DNA of 64,000 nucleotides, from the NCBI RefSeq assembly GCF_034521915.1, contig NZ_JAXHLU010000004.1:186001-250000 (forward strand), written 5' to 3'. Source of the DNA: Fodinibius sp034521915 (lineage in GTDB: Bacteria; Bacteroidota; Rhodothermia; Balneolales; Balneolaceae). This document shows, piece by piece, positions 1 to 8,378 of the stretch; position 1 is the stretch's first letter; the number at the start of each line of letters is the position of its first letter. The notes beneath the pieces were generated by a model. It was not told the DNA's origin. It worked only from the letters and a program-made list of their open reading frames with translations, and did not search any database. Position numbers and translations under genes: made by a program.

Positions 1-2512
1 CCAGCTCATCGATAATTTTCGTCTGGATCAGCCGCTTGAGTGGACGTGCGCCATAAACGGGATCGTATCCGCGTTCGGCCAGCCAGTCTTTGACATTATC
101 AGAAACCGAAAGCTTGATGTCTTTTTTGTCGAGCATCTTGTGTACACGTCGCAACTGGATATCCACAATTTCGCGGATGTGTTCTTTCTCCAGCGGATGG
201 AATACAATGACATCATCCACTCGGTTTAGGAACTCCGGACGAATCTGTTTCTTCAATTGATCCATCAATTGATCCTGCAGCTTATTATAAACTTCATCAG
301 TAAATTCGCCACCGGTTTCTTCGATTTTATCCGAAATAAGGTGCGAACCGATGTTGCTGGTCATGATGATAATCGTATTGGTAAAGTCGACCGTGACGCC
401 TTTGTTGTCGGTCAGGCGACCTTCGTCGAGTACCTGCAGCAACATATTAAAGACATCGGCATGGGCCTTCTCAATTTCATCAAGCAAGATTACCGAATAC
501 GGTTTGCGTCGCACCGCTTCGGTAAGTTGACCGCCTTCGTCATAGCCCACATATCCCGGAGGAGCACCAACTAATCGACTGACGCTGTGGCGCTCCATAT
601 ACTCACTCATGTCGATGCGAACCATGGCGTCTTCATCATTGAAGAGAAAATCTGCCAGCGATCGGGCAAGTTCCGTTTTACCCACGCCCGTAGATCCGAG
701 GAAGAAGAACGAACCAATCGGACGTTGTGCGTCCTGCAGCCCGGCGCGTGAACGACGTACTGCATTCGAAACTGTTTGTACAGCTGGATCTTGTCCGACG
801 ACACGCTTGTGTAGTTCTTCTTCGAGATTGATGAGCTTTTCACGCTCGCTTTGCAGCATCTTGCGAACCGGAATCCCGGTCCAACGCGAGACGATATCGG
901 CAATATCCTCGTATTCTACTTCCTCTTTCAGCATCGCGCGGCCTTCCTGCACTTCCTCGAGCTTTTCCTGGGTGTCTTCCAGATCTTTTTCAAGCTGATT
1001 GATGGTGCCGTATCGCAGCTCAGCAACTTTCTCATACTTGCCTTCGCGTTCGGCTTTTTCGGCTTCATTACGAGCCGTTTCAATAGCTTGCTTTAGATCG
1101 CGCGTTTTCTTGATAAGATCCCGTTCGGTATCCCATTGATTGCGCATCGTGTTGCGCTTTTCTTCGAGATCCGCGAGCTCTTTCTCAATATTCTCGATTT
1201 TTTCCTCGTTTTGATCGCGTTTGAGTCCCTCGCGTTCAATTTCGAGCTGACGAATTTGTCGCTCAACCTGGTCGAGTTCTTCCGGCATCGAATCAATTTC
1301 CAGTCGCAAGCGTGAAGCTGACTCGTCGATAAGGTCAATTGCCTTATCCGGCAGGAATCGCTCGCTTATGTAACGGTGTGAGAGTTCAGCCGCAGCAACC
1401 AACGCCTCATCCCGGAGTTTTACCCCGTGATGGAGCTCATATCGTTCTTGGAGTCCGCGCAATATCGAAACCGTATCTTCAACGGATGGCTCATTGATCA
1501 AGACTTTCTGCATTCGTCGCTCGAGTGCACGGTCTTTTTCAATATGCTTGCGATATTCATCAAGCGTTGTGGCACCAATGGCATGCAGTTCGCCACGAGC
1601 CAGCGAAGGCTTCAAAATGTTGGCCGCGTCCATGGCGCCTTCTGTGGCACCGGCTCCTACAAGGGTATGAATCTCATCAATAAAGAGAATAATTTCTCCT
1701 TCCGATTCTTGAACCTCGTTGACGATGGCTTTGAGTCGTTCTTCGAATTCCCCGCGGAATTTGGTTCCGGCCATCAGCGCGCCCATATCAAGAGCTACAA
1801 TGCGCTTGGTCTTAAGACTTTCGGGCACATCACCTTTGTTGATGCGCAGAGCCAGTCCCTCGGCAATAGCCGTCTTACCAACACCGGCTTCACCAATCAG
1901 AACGGGATTATTCTTGGTACGCCGCGATAGAATCTGCATAATTCGGCGGATTTCCTGATCACGACCGATCACCGGATCCAGCTTGTTTTTTTCGGCCAGT
2001 TCATTAAGGTCGCGTCCATACTTTTTTAGGGCATTGTATCGACTTTCGGCATTGGGATCGTCCACTTTTTGCGATCCACGAACATCTTCAAGCACTTTGA
2101 GGACATCGTCCTTTTTGACACCGTTTTCTTTCAACAGGCTGCCGGCTTCGCTCTTGGATTCCAGCATCCCGATAAGGACGTGCTCGGAGCTAATATATTC
2201 GTCGCCAAGACTGTCGGCCGAATTTTGGGCGTTATCGAATACCTCTTTCGAATCATTAGACAAGTATTGCCCGGAAACCGAAGCTCCTTTAACAACGGGC
2301 AGTTTATCGATGCGCTTCTCAAGTTCTGTTTTTAATTGCGGAATCCGCACGCCAAGTTTATTTAAAATGGTGTTGATGACGTTGTCGGTATCTGATAGAA
2401 AAGCCATGAGCAGGTGCGTTGGGCTCACCGCCTGGTGATTATTGCTGGAGGCCAGATCTACCGCTGCCTGCACAGCCTCCTGTGCTTTGAGTGTAAGTTT
2501 ATCTAAGTTCAT
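1..2512 (-). CDS. clpB: ClpB disaggregase, C-terminus cut by window edge
   Basis: Hsp104/ClpB AAA+ chaperone that, with DnaK/DnaJ, threads aggregated proteins through a hexameric ring in the cytoplasm. About 837 codons are visible; the reading frame stays open from the ATG at 2512 to the window edge. The N-domain covers roughly residues 1-145. The first AAA+ module has Walker A GEAGVGKT at 207-214 and Walker B LFIDEIHT; a long charged middle-domain coiled coil follows; the second AAA+ module has Walker A GSTGVGKT at about 606-613 and a sensor/arginine region ending in GARPLKRLIQ. The middle domain and the single-gene context separate it from ClpA/ClpC. Only the last few tens of residues are missing. 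The upstream leader holds two inverted repeats (separate entry), so heat-shock control is plausible. Very confident. Confidence 0.97.
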   Translation of the reverse strand, partial: MNLDKLTLKAQEAVQAAVDLASSNNHQAVSPTHLLMAFLSDTDNVINTILNKLGVRIPQLKTELEKRIDKLPVVKGASVSGQYLSNDSKEVFDNAQNSADSLGDEYISSEHVLIGMLESKSEAGSLLKENGVKKDDVLKVLEDVRGSQKVDDPNAESRYNALKKYGRDLNELAEKNKLDPVIGRDQEIRRIMQILSRRTKNNPVLIGEAGVGKTAIAEGLALRINKGDVPESLKTKRIVALDMGALMAGTKFRGEFEERLKAIVNEVQESEGEIILFIDEIHTLVGAGATEGAMDAANILKPSLARGELHAIGATTLDEYRKHIEKDRALERRMQKVLINEPSVEDTVSILRGLQERYELHHGVKLRDEALVAAAELSHRYISERFLPDKAIDLIDESASRLRLEIDSMPEELDQVERQIRQLEIEREGLKRDQNEEKIENIEKELADLEEKRNTMRNQWDTERDLIKKTRDLKQAIETARNEAEKAEREGKYEKVAELRYGTINQLEKDLEDTQEKLEEVQEGRAMLKEEVEYEDIADIVSRWTGIPVRKMLQSEREKLINLEEELHKRVVGQDPAVQTVSNAVRRSRAGLQDAQRPIGSFFFLGSTGVGKTELARSLADFLFNDEDAMVRIDMSEYMERHSVSRLVGAPPGYVGYDEGGQLTEAVRRKPYSVILLDEIEKAHADVFNMLLQVLDEGRLTDNKGVTVDFTNTIIIMTSNIGSHLISDKIEETGGEFTDEVYNKLQDQLMDQLKKQIRPEFLNRVDDVIVFHPLEKEHIREIVDIQLRRVHKMLDKKDIKLSVSDNVKDWLAERGYDPVYGARPLKRLIQTKIIDEL

Positions 2513-2525
2513 AATAGATCAATAC

Positions 2526-2573
2526 TTAGTGAAAATTTCTTTTTGATTATTTCACTAATATTGGTGCCAATAT
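2526..2573 (-). promoter_or_regulatory. Tandem inverted repeats in clpB leader
   Basis: Two perfect inverted repeats abut each other 14-61 nt upstream of the clpB ATG. One is TTAGTGAAA at 2526-2534 with TTTCACTAA at 2550-2558 (15-nt spacer). The other is ATATTGG at 2558-2564 with CCAATAT at 2567-2573. They could be an operator for a heat-shock regulator or a leader hairpin. They are not the classical CIRCE sequence. The TGAAA/TTTCA half-sites resemble those in the cbpA leader. Confidence 0.4.
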
Positions 2574-2658
2574 CATACCGAATCTAAAAATATGTCTAAA
2601 TTGCAGTGTTTGGAGGGGATCACTGACGGTTTGGGACTACAACTGTAATATTGAAGCG

Positions 2659-2702
2659 CAAACTGCCATTTCTGTGCAATAGGGAGTCGCATTGGCAGTT
2701 TG
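2659..2702. repeat. 10-bp inverted repeat upstream of clpB
   Basis: Perfect arms CAAACTGCCA (2659-2668) and TGGCAGTTTG (2693-2702) are separated by 24 nt in the 284-nt gap between clpB and the vapC-like gene. No T-tract follows on either strand, so a terminator is unlikely; it may be an operator or structured RNA. Nothing else is recognisable in this gap. Confidence 0.35.
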
Positions 2703-2796
2703 GAGCATTTAAATTGAGATAATGTATATAATGATCTAAAGCTCTTATTCTAAAATCCTGTTTGGGAGTCTATTTGAGGATTAAGATGCTAATCAT

Positions 2797-3186
2797 TTAT
2801 TGGAGCAATGAGAATGATCCTAACTGGGAGGCTTTCTTATCGAAGGTATAAGTAGAATCACATTTATTGGAAGTACCTAAAACCCCTATCAAACAATCAG
2901 AGAAGTCTGCTGAATTATTTTTAAAGAGGGTAATGGCTTCTTTTAGGTTATTAGCGTTTTCAAAATGAAAATGTTTGGTGTCCAATAACTCATCAAGAAC
3001 AAAAATGATTTGCTGTTTGTTGAAATTGTATCCTCTTTCAAGAACCCAAACCAGCTCTACAAGAACGGGATAAGAAATAAAAAAGGTCAAATCTTGCTGA
3101 GAAAATAATTGGAAGACTTGTTCAAATTGTTCTTGGTCATCTTTTGTAAAGAAACGAACCAGAATATTTGTATCTAACCCTTTCAT
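2797..3186 (-). CDS. PIN-domain ribonuclease toxin (VapC-like)
   Basis: A 129-residue PIN-domain protein, the usual VapC size. The conserved acidic metal-binding residues are visible: D5 in GLDTNILVR, E44 in VLVELVW, D97 in the DFSDCLIG motif and D116 near the C-terminus. VapC toxins are Mg-dependent endoribonucleases, often cutting tRNA. The gene overlaps the upstream AbrB-type antitoxin gene by 4 nt (ATGA), the classic translationally coupled antitoxin-first arrangement. Both probably autoregulate from the region above 3440. No truncation is visible. Its tRNA or rRNA target cannot be read from sequence. Confidence 0.9.
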   Translation of the reverse strand: MKGLDTNILVRFFTKDDQEQFEQVFQLFSQQDLTFFISYPVLVELVWVLERGYNFNKQQIIFVLDELLDTKHFHFENANNLKEAITLFKNNSADFSDCLIGVLGTSNKCDSTYTFDKKASQLGSFSLLQ

Positions 3187-3440
3187 GAGTCCTTTTTATA
3201 CTTTTCGGCTACGGCCTCTTTTACAGCTTGATTCATTTCTTCAACTGTTAATTTTTTTTGATTTGGTCGATGTAAAATCCCGGCTAATCTAAGGATGGAT
3301 TTTTTATTGGATTTTATTATCCATTCTCCCTCTTCATTTTCTTTAAAAGTGAGTTTATCACCGGGATTTATATTTAGTTTCTCCCGAATTTTCTTGGGGA
3401 TAGTAATTTGTCCTTTGCTTGTTACTTTTGCTTCTTCCAT
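3183..3440 (-). CDS. AbrB/MazE-family antitoxin of the PIN toxin
   Basis: An 85-residue protein with an N-terminal SpoVT/AbrB swapped-hairpin DNA-binding domain (residues about 1-45, EAKVTSKGQITIPKKIRE signature) and a basic/acidic helical tail that would wrap the partner toxin. It directly precedes and overlaps the PIN-domain gene, so it is the antitoxin and likely operon repressor (VapB role). The ATG at 3440 is the first in-frame start that preserves the domain. The A+T-rich 100 nt between this gene and the divergent macrodomain gene should contain both promoters. Confidence 0.9.
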   Translation of the reverse strand: MEEAKVTSKGQITIPKKIREKLNINPGDKLTFKENEEGEWIIKSNKKSILRLAGILHRPNQKKLTVEEMNQAVKEAVAEKYKKDS

Positions 3441-3549
3441 AATGTAGTGCTTTATTTAATTCCTTACTGCAAGTAAGAAATATGTTTTGAATTATACAAC
3501 ATCCTTTTTCGGTTATTATTATTGAATCGGGAGTAAAAAATATTTAGTG

Positions 3550-4086
3550 ATGAAGAAAATAGAAGTTTCAGATATTACCATTGAACTTAAAAGAGGAGAT
3601 ATTGCCCATCAGCCTGATGTACAAGCGGTTGTGAATGCTGCCAATGCTGAATTACGCATTGGTGGTGGAGTGGCCGGCGCTATTCACCGTGCGGCAGGAC
3701 CGGAATTGACTGCTGAAACGCGGTCTATGGCACCTATACAGCCGGGCGAAGCTGTTATTTCGGGCGGACATCGCTTGCCCAATGAATACATTATTCACTG
3801 CTTGGGACCGGTATACGGCCGGGACGAACCCGCTGAAGAACTGTTAGGTAACTGTTATTCTAATGCACTAGATTTAGCCGAAGAACACCAAATTGAAAAG
3901 ATAGCATTTCCAGCTATATCAACGGGAGCATTTGGCTATCCGATGAAAGCGGCCGCCCGTGTGGCTCTGGGAACTATCAATAGTAAAATTGATAGGCTGG
4001 AATATGTTTCACTCGTTCGATTTGTGCTGTGGAGCAACGATGCGCTTAAGATTCATGATGAAGTGATGGACGAAGTTTTTGGATGA
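3550..4086 (+). CDS. Macrodomain protein (ADP-ribose hydrolase/deacetylase)
   Basis: A 178-residue stand-alone macrodomain of the MacroD/YmdB type. Bacterial members remove ADP-ribose from proteins or hydrolyse O-acetyl-ADP-ribose. Visible motifs are VVNAAN at 27-32, the glycine loop GGGVAGAIH at 38-46 and the phosphate loop AISTGAFGYP at 122-131, all intact. I chose the ATG at 3550 over the adjacent in-frame GTG at 3547. It is divergent from the vapBC-like pair and convergent with the nuclease gene. The substrate is unknown. Confidence 0.93.
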   Translation: MKKIEVSDITIELKRGDIAHQPDVQAVVNAANAELRIGGGVAGAIHRAAGPELTAETRSMAPIQPGEAVISGGHRLPNEYIIHCLGPVYGRDEPAEELLGNCYSNALDLAEEHQIEKIAFPAISTGAFGYPMKAAARVALGTINSKIDRLEYVSLVRFVLWSNDALKIHDEVMDEVFG

Positions 4087-4096
4087 TTTAGCAGAA

Positions 4097-4164
4097 AACC
4101 CGCAAGGTTTCCAGAGGGTTAACTGTGAAAAATCTATTAGATATTGAATAAAACCTTGCGGGTT
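4097..4164. terminator. Long-loop convergent terminator candidate
   Basis: Perfect 14-bp arms AACCCGCAAGGTTT (4097-4110) and AAACCTTGCGGGTT (4151-4164) with a 40-nt loop lie between the convergent macrodomain and nuclease genes. The nuclease stop codon begins only 7 nt beyond the second arm. It probably terminates the macrodomain transcript; the long loop makes this less certain than the other terminators here. Confidence 0.5.
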
Positions 4165-4170
4165 AAAAAA

Positions 4171-4950
4171 TTACGATCCATAAATCTCATTAATCACTCC
4201 GGCCAATCTCACTCCACCCTTGAGTAATTGGCGATCCAGCAGATCACGATTTTCGTACTGGTATTTATAGCCAATTTCGCGATCCTCCGGCAGGTCATAT
4301 ACCTGGTCACGTAGTTCCATCGCCTCATTGGCCCAGTCGATAACGTCCGTGTCTTGCCAGGTTTCTATTTGTTTCTTAGAAGGATGGTTTATCGCTGTAG
4401 AAAATTCGGTATAGCTCAATTGCGTGTCGTCAATCATTTCGCTGTCCCACACGCGGTGAAGACTTGAATCATCATAAAACCACTCAACTTCGACCTCATT
4501 ACCACCGCGATCTTCTCCATTACCTACATGCAGGGGTTGGTGGATATCCCCAACAAGGTGAATGAGCATGCGCAGCTTTTTCTTTTCTTCCTCAGCGGAC
4601 AGGCTTCCGCTTTTGAGTTCTTCAATAAACGTTCGTATAGAATTGATGAGGTCGCCATTGGGATTTTTTTCCGTCTCTTTGTAGCTCATTCCATCGGGAA
4701 TAGTGACCCAGTGCCAGTCATGCGTGTGATCATAAGCGGGATCAGACTTTATTTTGTCCATCCAGGTGCTGGCGATAGCCATCGATTCGTGTCCAAGCAC
4801 GCGATCAATCTCTTCCCGGGCCTTGGGCGTCAGGTAATCGGCAGCAATGTCGCCCACGATGCGATGGCCGTTTTGTCCCCAAAAATTATTCTCAGCAAAA
4901 TCGTTAGAGGGGATAAACAAGAGGGTCGAAATCAATAAAATGAAAACCAT
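4171..4950 (-). CDS. Secreted S1/P1-family nuclease
   Basis: A 259-residue zinc-dependent S1/P1 nuclease; family members cleave single-stranded nucleic acids and remove 3' phosphates. An N-terminal hydrophobic signal (about 1-19) is followed by the FWGQNGHR motif, whose Trp24 would be near the mature N-terminus and binds zinc in this family. Other likely zinc ligands are H29, D65, H80, H131, D135, H141, H165 and D169, matching the family ligand set. An export role in nutrient or DNA scavenging is inferred. Transcribed toward the macrodomain gene. Confidence 0.92.
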   Translation of the reverse strand: MVFILLISTLLFIPSNDFAENNFWGQNGHRIVGDIAADYLTPKAREEIDRVLGHESMAIASTWMDKIKSDPAYDHTHDWHWVTIPDGMSYKETEKNPNGDLINSIRTFIEELKSGSLSAEEEKKKLRMLIHLVGDIHQPLHVGNGEDRGGNEVEVEWFYDDSSLHRVWDSEMIDDTQLSYTEFSTAINHPSKKQIETWQDTDVIDWANEAMELRDQVYDLPEDREIGYKYQYENRDLLDRQLLKGGVRLAGVINEIYGS

Positions 4951-5051
4951 AATGGTGAGCAGTTGTATTAAAGTTTTATAGGCAGATGAATATCACTACT
5001 TTTTAGAAGAAAGGTAAATGCTTTTGGGACTTTTAACATCATTTTATTGAG

Positions 5052-5432
5052 ATGTATATTTTGCTCGATATTGGTTTTATCGTCTTCCACACGGTATTTA
5101 TCCTGTTTAATCTTTTTGGATGGATGTGGAAGGCGACTCGTCCATGGAACCTTGCCACATTACTGCTTACGGCGTTTTCCTGGTTTATTCTGGGGATATG
5201 GTACGGATTCGGATATTGTCCGTGTACCGATTGGCACTGGCAGGTGCGGCAAGAGTTGGGATATACCGATATGCCCACTTCCTATATTGAGTTTTTGGCC
5301 GAACTGTTGACGGGGTTGGATTTTAGTACTGCCTTAGTGGATTCCACAACAGCAATATTATTTTTTGCGGCGTTGCTTGTTTCAATCTATGTCAACTTTC
5401 GAGATTTTGAGAAGAAGAGAATTGTCTCCTAA
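5052..5432 (+). CDS. DUF2784 membrane protein
   Basis: A 126-residue integral membrane protein with about four hydrophobic segments (near 5-22, 32-50, 72-85 and 95-115) and a conserved GYCPCTDWHW stretch around residue 56, the hallmark of the DUF2784 family. Function unknown. The Cys-Pro-Cys and nearby Trp/His residues are conserved in the family, but I can assign no role. Monocistronic; it ends just before the terminator of the convergent cbpA gene. Confidence 0.85.
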   Translation: MYILLDIGFIVFHTVFILFNLFGWMWKATRPWNLATLLLTAFSWFILGIWYGFGYCPCTDWHWQVRQELGYTDMPTSYIEFLAELLTGLDFSTALVDSTTAILFFAALLVSIYVNFRDFEKKRIVS

Positions 5433-5459
5433 AGGTCTACAAAAGACACACAAAATAAC

Positions 5460-5487
5460 AATGGTCCGAGCAGTTGCCCGAACCATT
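5460..5487 (-). terminator. Terminator of cbpA-like gene
   Basis: On the minus strand a 12-bp stem (with two G-U pairs) and a 4-nt loop AACT is followed by the T-rich run GTTATTTTG. On the plus strand the wobble pairs become mismatches, so it acts for the minus-strand gene ending at 5517. Confidence 0.75.
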
Positions 5488-5516
5488 ATATGTTATATGT
5501 GAAAACCTTTTTGATA

Positions 5517-6539
5517 CTATTTATTAGCCAGTTGTTTAAATAGCTTTTCTTCTTCCTCGGAGAGTTCCTCGGGCACCTGTATCTGGATGCGTACAAATAA
5601 ATCCCCCTTGTTAGATGAATTTTTAAATTCAGGCATGCCCATATCACTCAATCGAAACAGCTTGCCTCCCGAAGTGCCTGCGGGAATATTCAGTTTAGCT
5701 TTACCTGCCAGCGTATTCACCACCGTTTCTCCTCCGAGAACAGCGGTGTAAAGATCAATGGCATGGTCATAGTAAATATTATTACCTTTGCGCTCGTATC
5801 CTTCCGGCATATCAATGTTTACGGTCAGATAAAGGTCGCCCCGAGCACCTCGGGAAAGTTTGCTCCGTCCTTTGCCTTTAAGTTTCAAGCGTTGACCGTC
5901 TTTAATACCGGCGGGAATTTTAACTTTCATCTTTTCGCCACCTACGCGCAGTGTTCGGGATGTGCCTTCATAGGCTTCTTTCAATGAAATGGAAATACTG
6001 GCTTTAGTATTTTGTTTACCGTTGCGCTTTTGTTGTCGGGCTCGAGTTTGGTAGCGACGTCCCTGACTTTGTTGCTGTTGGGCTTGTTGAAAAGGATTGC
6101 CACCGCCTCCGAAAATGGTTTCAAAGAAGCTTGAAAATCCACCGCCCATGCCGCCGCCACCTTTTCCGCGGCTACGGGCACCACCGCCAAACAAGTCATT
6201 TAAATCAAAATTGGTTTGATAACTCTGTTGGCCACCAAAACCACCTCGGCCTTGACTTTGACGGGCATAATCTTGCCAGTTGAAGTCGTCGGCAGATCCA
6301 CCTGCTCGCTGGTATTTTTTCCAGTCCTTACCAACTTTATCATACAGCTTACGTTTTTCAGGATCTTTAAGGACCTCATAAGCTTCCCCGACCTCTTTAA
6401 ACTTGTCTTCCGCCGAGGGATCGTCAGGGTTTTTATCAGGGTGATATTTTGCGGCCTTCTTACGGTATGCCTTCTTTATTTCATCCTGAGAGGCATTTTT
6501 GCTGACACCGAGTATGTCGTAATAGTTTTTATATTCCAT
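5517..6539 (-). CDS. cbpA: J-domain chaperone, CbpA type (no zinc finger)
   Basis: A 340-residue DnaJ-family co-chaperone that stimulates DnaK ATPase. The N-terminal J-domain (1-70) has an intact HPD at 33-35. A Gly/Phe-rich region follows (about 85-150, rich in GGG). The two-barrel C-terminal substrate-binding domain starts near 175. It lacks the four CXXCXGXG zinc motifs of DnaJ proper, so it is the class B/CbpA type. Its start codon lies at the base of a predicted leader hairpin (separate entry). It sits in a minus-strand block with degP and hsp20 genes, suggesting shared stress control, although each has its own terminator. Confidence 0.93.
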   Translation of the reverse strand: MEYKNYYDILGVSKNASQDEIKKAYRKKAAKYHPDKNPDDPSAEDKFKEVGEAYEVLKDPEKRKLYDKVGKDWKKYQRAGGSADDFNWQDYARQSQGRGGFGGQQSYQTNFDLNDLFGGGARSRGKGGGGMGGGFSSFFETIFGGGGNPFQQAQQQQSQGRRYQTRARQQKRNGKQNTKASISISLKEAYEGTSRTLRVGGEKMKVKIPAGIKDGQRLKLKGKGRSKLSRGARGDLYLTVNIDMPEGYERKGNNIYYDHAIDLYTAVLGGETVVNTLAGKAKLNIPAGTSGGKLFRLSDMGMPEFKNSSNKGDLFVRIQIQVPEELSEEEEKLFKQLANK

Positions 6540-6582
6540 AATGAAATTGTGCCATTATAGAGCTCTTTCTTCAATTTCATTA
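6537..6582 (-). promoter_or_regulatory. Start-codon-occluding hairpin in cbpA leader
   Basis: On the minus strand TAATGAAATTG pairs perfectly (11 bp) with CAATTTCATTA, whose last A is the A of the cbpA ATG; the loop is 22 nt and holds the purine-rich stretch AAGAAAGAG. An A/U-rich stem against the initiation region of a chaperone gene is what an RNA thermometer looks like. It could alternatively be a DNA operator with TGAAA/TTTCA half-sites. No experiment supports either. Confidence 0.4.
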
Positions 6583-6664
6583 ATAATAGAGCAAATAAGG
6601 TGCCACAATCCAAAAGCTAACGTTTTGTCAAAAACTAGGATAAAACTCGTCAGCTTGTCATAAA

Positions 6665-6694
6665 AAAAGCCCTCCGGCAAACCGAAGGGCTTTT
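6665..6694 (-). terminator. Terminator of degP-like gene
   Basis: The stem AAAAGCCCTTCGG/CCGGAGGGCTTTT (13 bp, one G-U, loop TTTG) is followed by a run of seven T on the minus strand, 22 nt past the protease stop codon. A strong intrinsic terminator. Confidence 0.9.
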
Positions 6695-6715
6695 ATCAGG
6701 GATTGTTCTAACCTG

Positions 6716-8221
6716 TTAGAGCTCAAAAGCTACGAGCTGACTGTTGCCACCGGGGGTAGTCACACGAAGCAATGCGACATCTTTGCCTCCTTCAACAAGT
6801 TGACTCATAGCCCGGTTGAATTCCCGGACATTGGAAATTTCCTGACGGTCAACTTCAGTAATAACAAAACCACGACGTAACCCTTGTTGATAGGCCTCGC
6901 TCTGTCGCGAAATTTGGGTAACAACAACACCGTCCTGGTTCTCACTGAGTTCCAGTTCTTGGGCTATACGTGGCGTAAGTTCCTCAACTTTAAAGCCAAG
7001 TTTCTTTTCAATATCGGGTTCGGATGAATTACCCGGCTGCATGGCAGTCATCATGTCTTCGGGTTGTTGTCCCAGTGTAACTGTGATAGTTTGTTTGTCT
7101 CCATCCCTAATGATACCAAGTTCTACTTCGGTGCCTGGGGGAGAGGTACCAATAGAAGTACGCAGCGAGCCCCAGCTTCGAACCGGTTCGCCATTAATTG
7201 TCTGAATAATATCATCTGCTTGAAGTCCAGCTTCTGCTGCAGGACCATCTTCGGGTACGCTTCCTACTATAATACCATAAGCTTCATCAAGGCCCAGAGC
7301 TTTTGCCATAGTAGCATCCACTTCACCGCCCATTTGAATACCAAGATATCCACGCACAACACTTCCATTTTCAATAATGGACTTCATTACATTTTTTGCA
7401 ATGTCAATGGGTACGGCAAAGCCAATACCATCACTGCCGCCAGAACGTGAAGCAATGGCTGTATTAATGCCAATGAGTTCGCCATCCATGTCTACAAGGG
7501 CACCACCGGAATTTCCGGGATTAATGGCAGCATCGGTTTGTATAAAGTTTTCGTAGCCAGCTCCTTGTTCGATAATGCCAATTGAGCGGCCTTTGGCAGA
7601 TACAATTCCCATGGATACGGAGTGTGCTAAGCTTGCCTGGAGTGGACTACCGATAGCTAATACCATTTCACCCACTCGTAGCTTTTCACTGTTTCCAAGT
7701 TTTACAACATTCAGGTCATTTAGCTCTTGCGCATCAATTTTCAGTACAGCTATATCAGTAAGTGGGTCAGTACCAATGACTTTGGCATCATATCTTTTGT
7801 CATTGAGAAGCTGTACTTCTACCTCACTGGCATTTTCTACAACGTGATTGTTTGTCAAGATATATCCTTTATCAGAAACAATAACACCAGAACCTTGTCC
7901 ACGTCGCTGGTATTCCTGAGGTTGTTGACGCGGATTACCAAAAAATTGGCTCAGTGGATTTGGTCTCGCTTCTACCGTTTGTGTTACCTTAACTGTTACT
8001 ACTGCCTGTTTTGTTTTGTCAGCGATATCAACAATGGCATCATTCAGTTCGCCAATGGTTTTGGATGGTGGTTTCTCTGATTGTTCAACTTTTTCATCAG
8101 AAGAGAACCCAGGCAGCGAAAGCACCGATGCATTGTTTGTCTGTAAATCAACGGTATAGAAACCGACAACCAATACAGCTACAAAAGCCCACAATAAATT
8201 AGATGAACGAATTTTTTCCAT
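6716..8221 (-). CDS. degP: DegP/HtrA-family periplasmic serine protease
   Basis: A 501-residue Do-type protease for envelope protein quality control. An N-terminal membrane anchor or uncleaved signal (about 8-24) is followed by a trypsin-like domain with catalytic triad H126 (TNNHVV), D156 (LTDIAVL) and S238 (NPGNSGGA), then two PDZ domains (about 290-375 and 410-495). All catalytic residues are present. The length fits DegP/DegQ/MucD. The symbol denotes family; paralogue assignment is not possible here. It has its own terminator and sits between cbpA and the hsp20 gene, in a stress-protein neighbourhood. Confidence 0.93.
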   Translation of the reverse strand: MEKIRSSNLLWAFVAVLVVGFYTVDLQTNNASVLSLPGFSSDEKVEQSEKPPSKTIGELNDAIVDIADKTKQAVVTVKVTQTVEARPNPLSQFFGNPRQQPQEYQRRGQGSGVIVSDKGYILTNNHVVENASEVEVQLLNDKRYDAKVIGTDPLTDIAVLKIDAQELNDLNVVKLGNSEKLRVGEMVLAIGSPLQASLAHSVSMGIVSAKGRSIGIIEQGAGYENFIQTDAAINPGNSGGALVDMDGELIGINTAIASRSGGSDGIGFAVPIDIAKNVMKSIIENGSVVRGYLGIQMGGEVDATMAKALGLDEAYGIIVGSVPEDGPAAEAGLQADDIIQTINGEPVRSWGSLRTSIGTSPPGTEVELGIIRDGDKQTITVTLGQQPEDMMTAMQPGNSSEPDIEKKLGFKVEELTPRIAQELELSENQDGVVVTQISRQSEAYQQGLRRGFVITEVDRQEISNVREFNRAMSQLVEGGKDVALLRVTTPGGNSQLVAFEL

Positions 8222-8322
8222 AATGAACTCAGTTTAGATCGAGATTAATAATTTTGAATTTCTGACAGATAAATAAACAATCGGGAATGGTAAATTATTG
8301 TGCATGCTGGCAGAAAAAGAAA

Positions 8323-8350
8323 CGGGAGCTACGGTTCAAGGCAGCTCCCG
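8323..8350 (-). terminator. Terminator of hsp20 gene
   Basis: CGGGAGCT/AGCTCCCG arms enclose a 12-nt loop, followed on the minus strand by TTTCTTTTTC. It lies about 29 nt after the hsp20 stop codon. Confidence 0.8.
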
Positions 8351-8378
8351 CGGATTGGGAATCAATTATTAGCTGAGG

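Noticed and set aside
607..998. ORFs on both strands inside clpB
   Set aside because: Antisense or off-frame shadows of a strongly conserved AAA+ gene; no independent start signals.
2526..2558. CIRCE/HrcA operator upstream of clpB
   Set aside because: The repeat TTAGTGAAA-N15-TTTCACTAA shares only TTAG/CTAA ends with CIRCE and has the wrong spacer length.
5039..5310. Alternative ORFs overlapping the DUF2784 gene
   Set aside because: Off-frame or antisense; the DUF2784 frame has family similarity and a consistent TM pattern.
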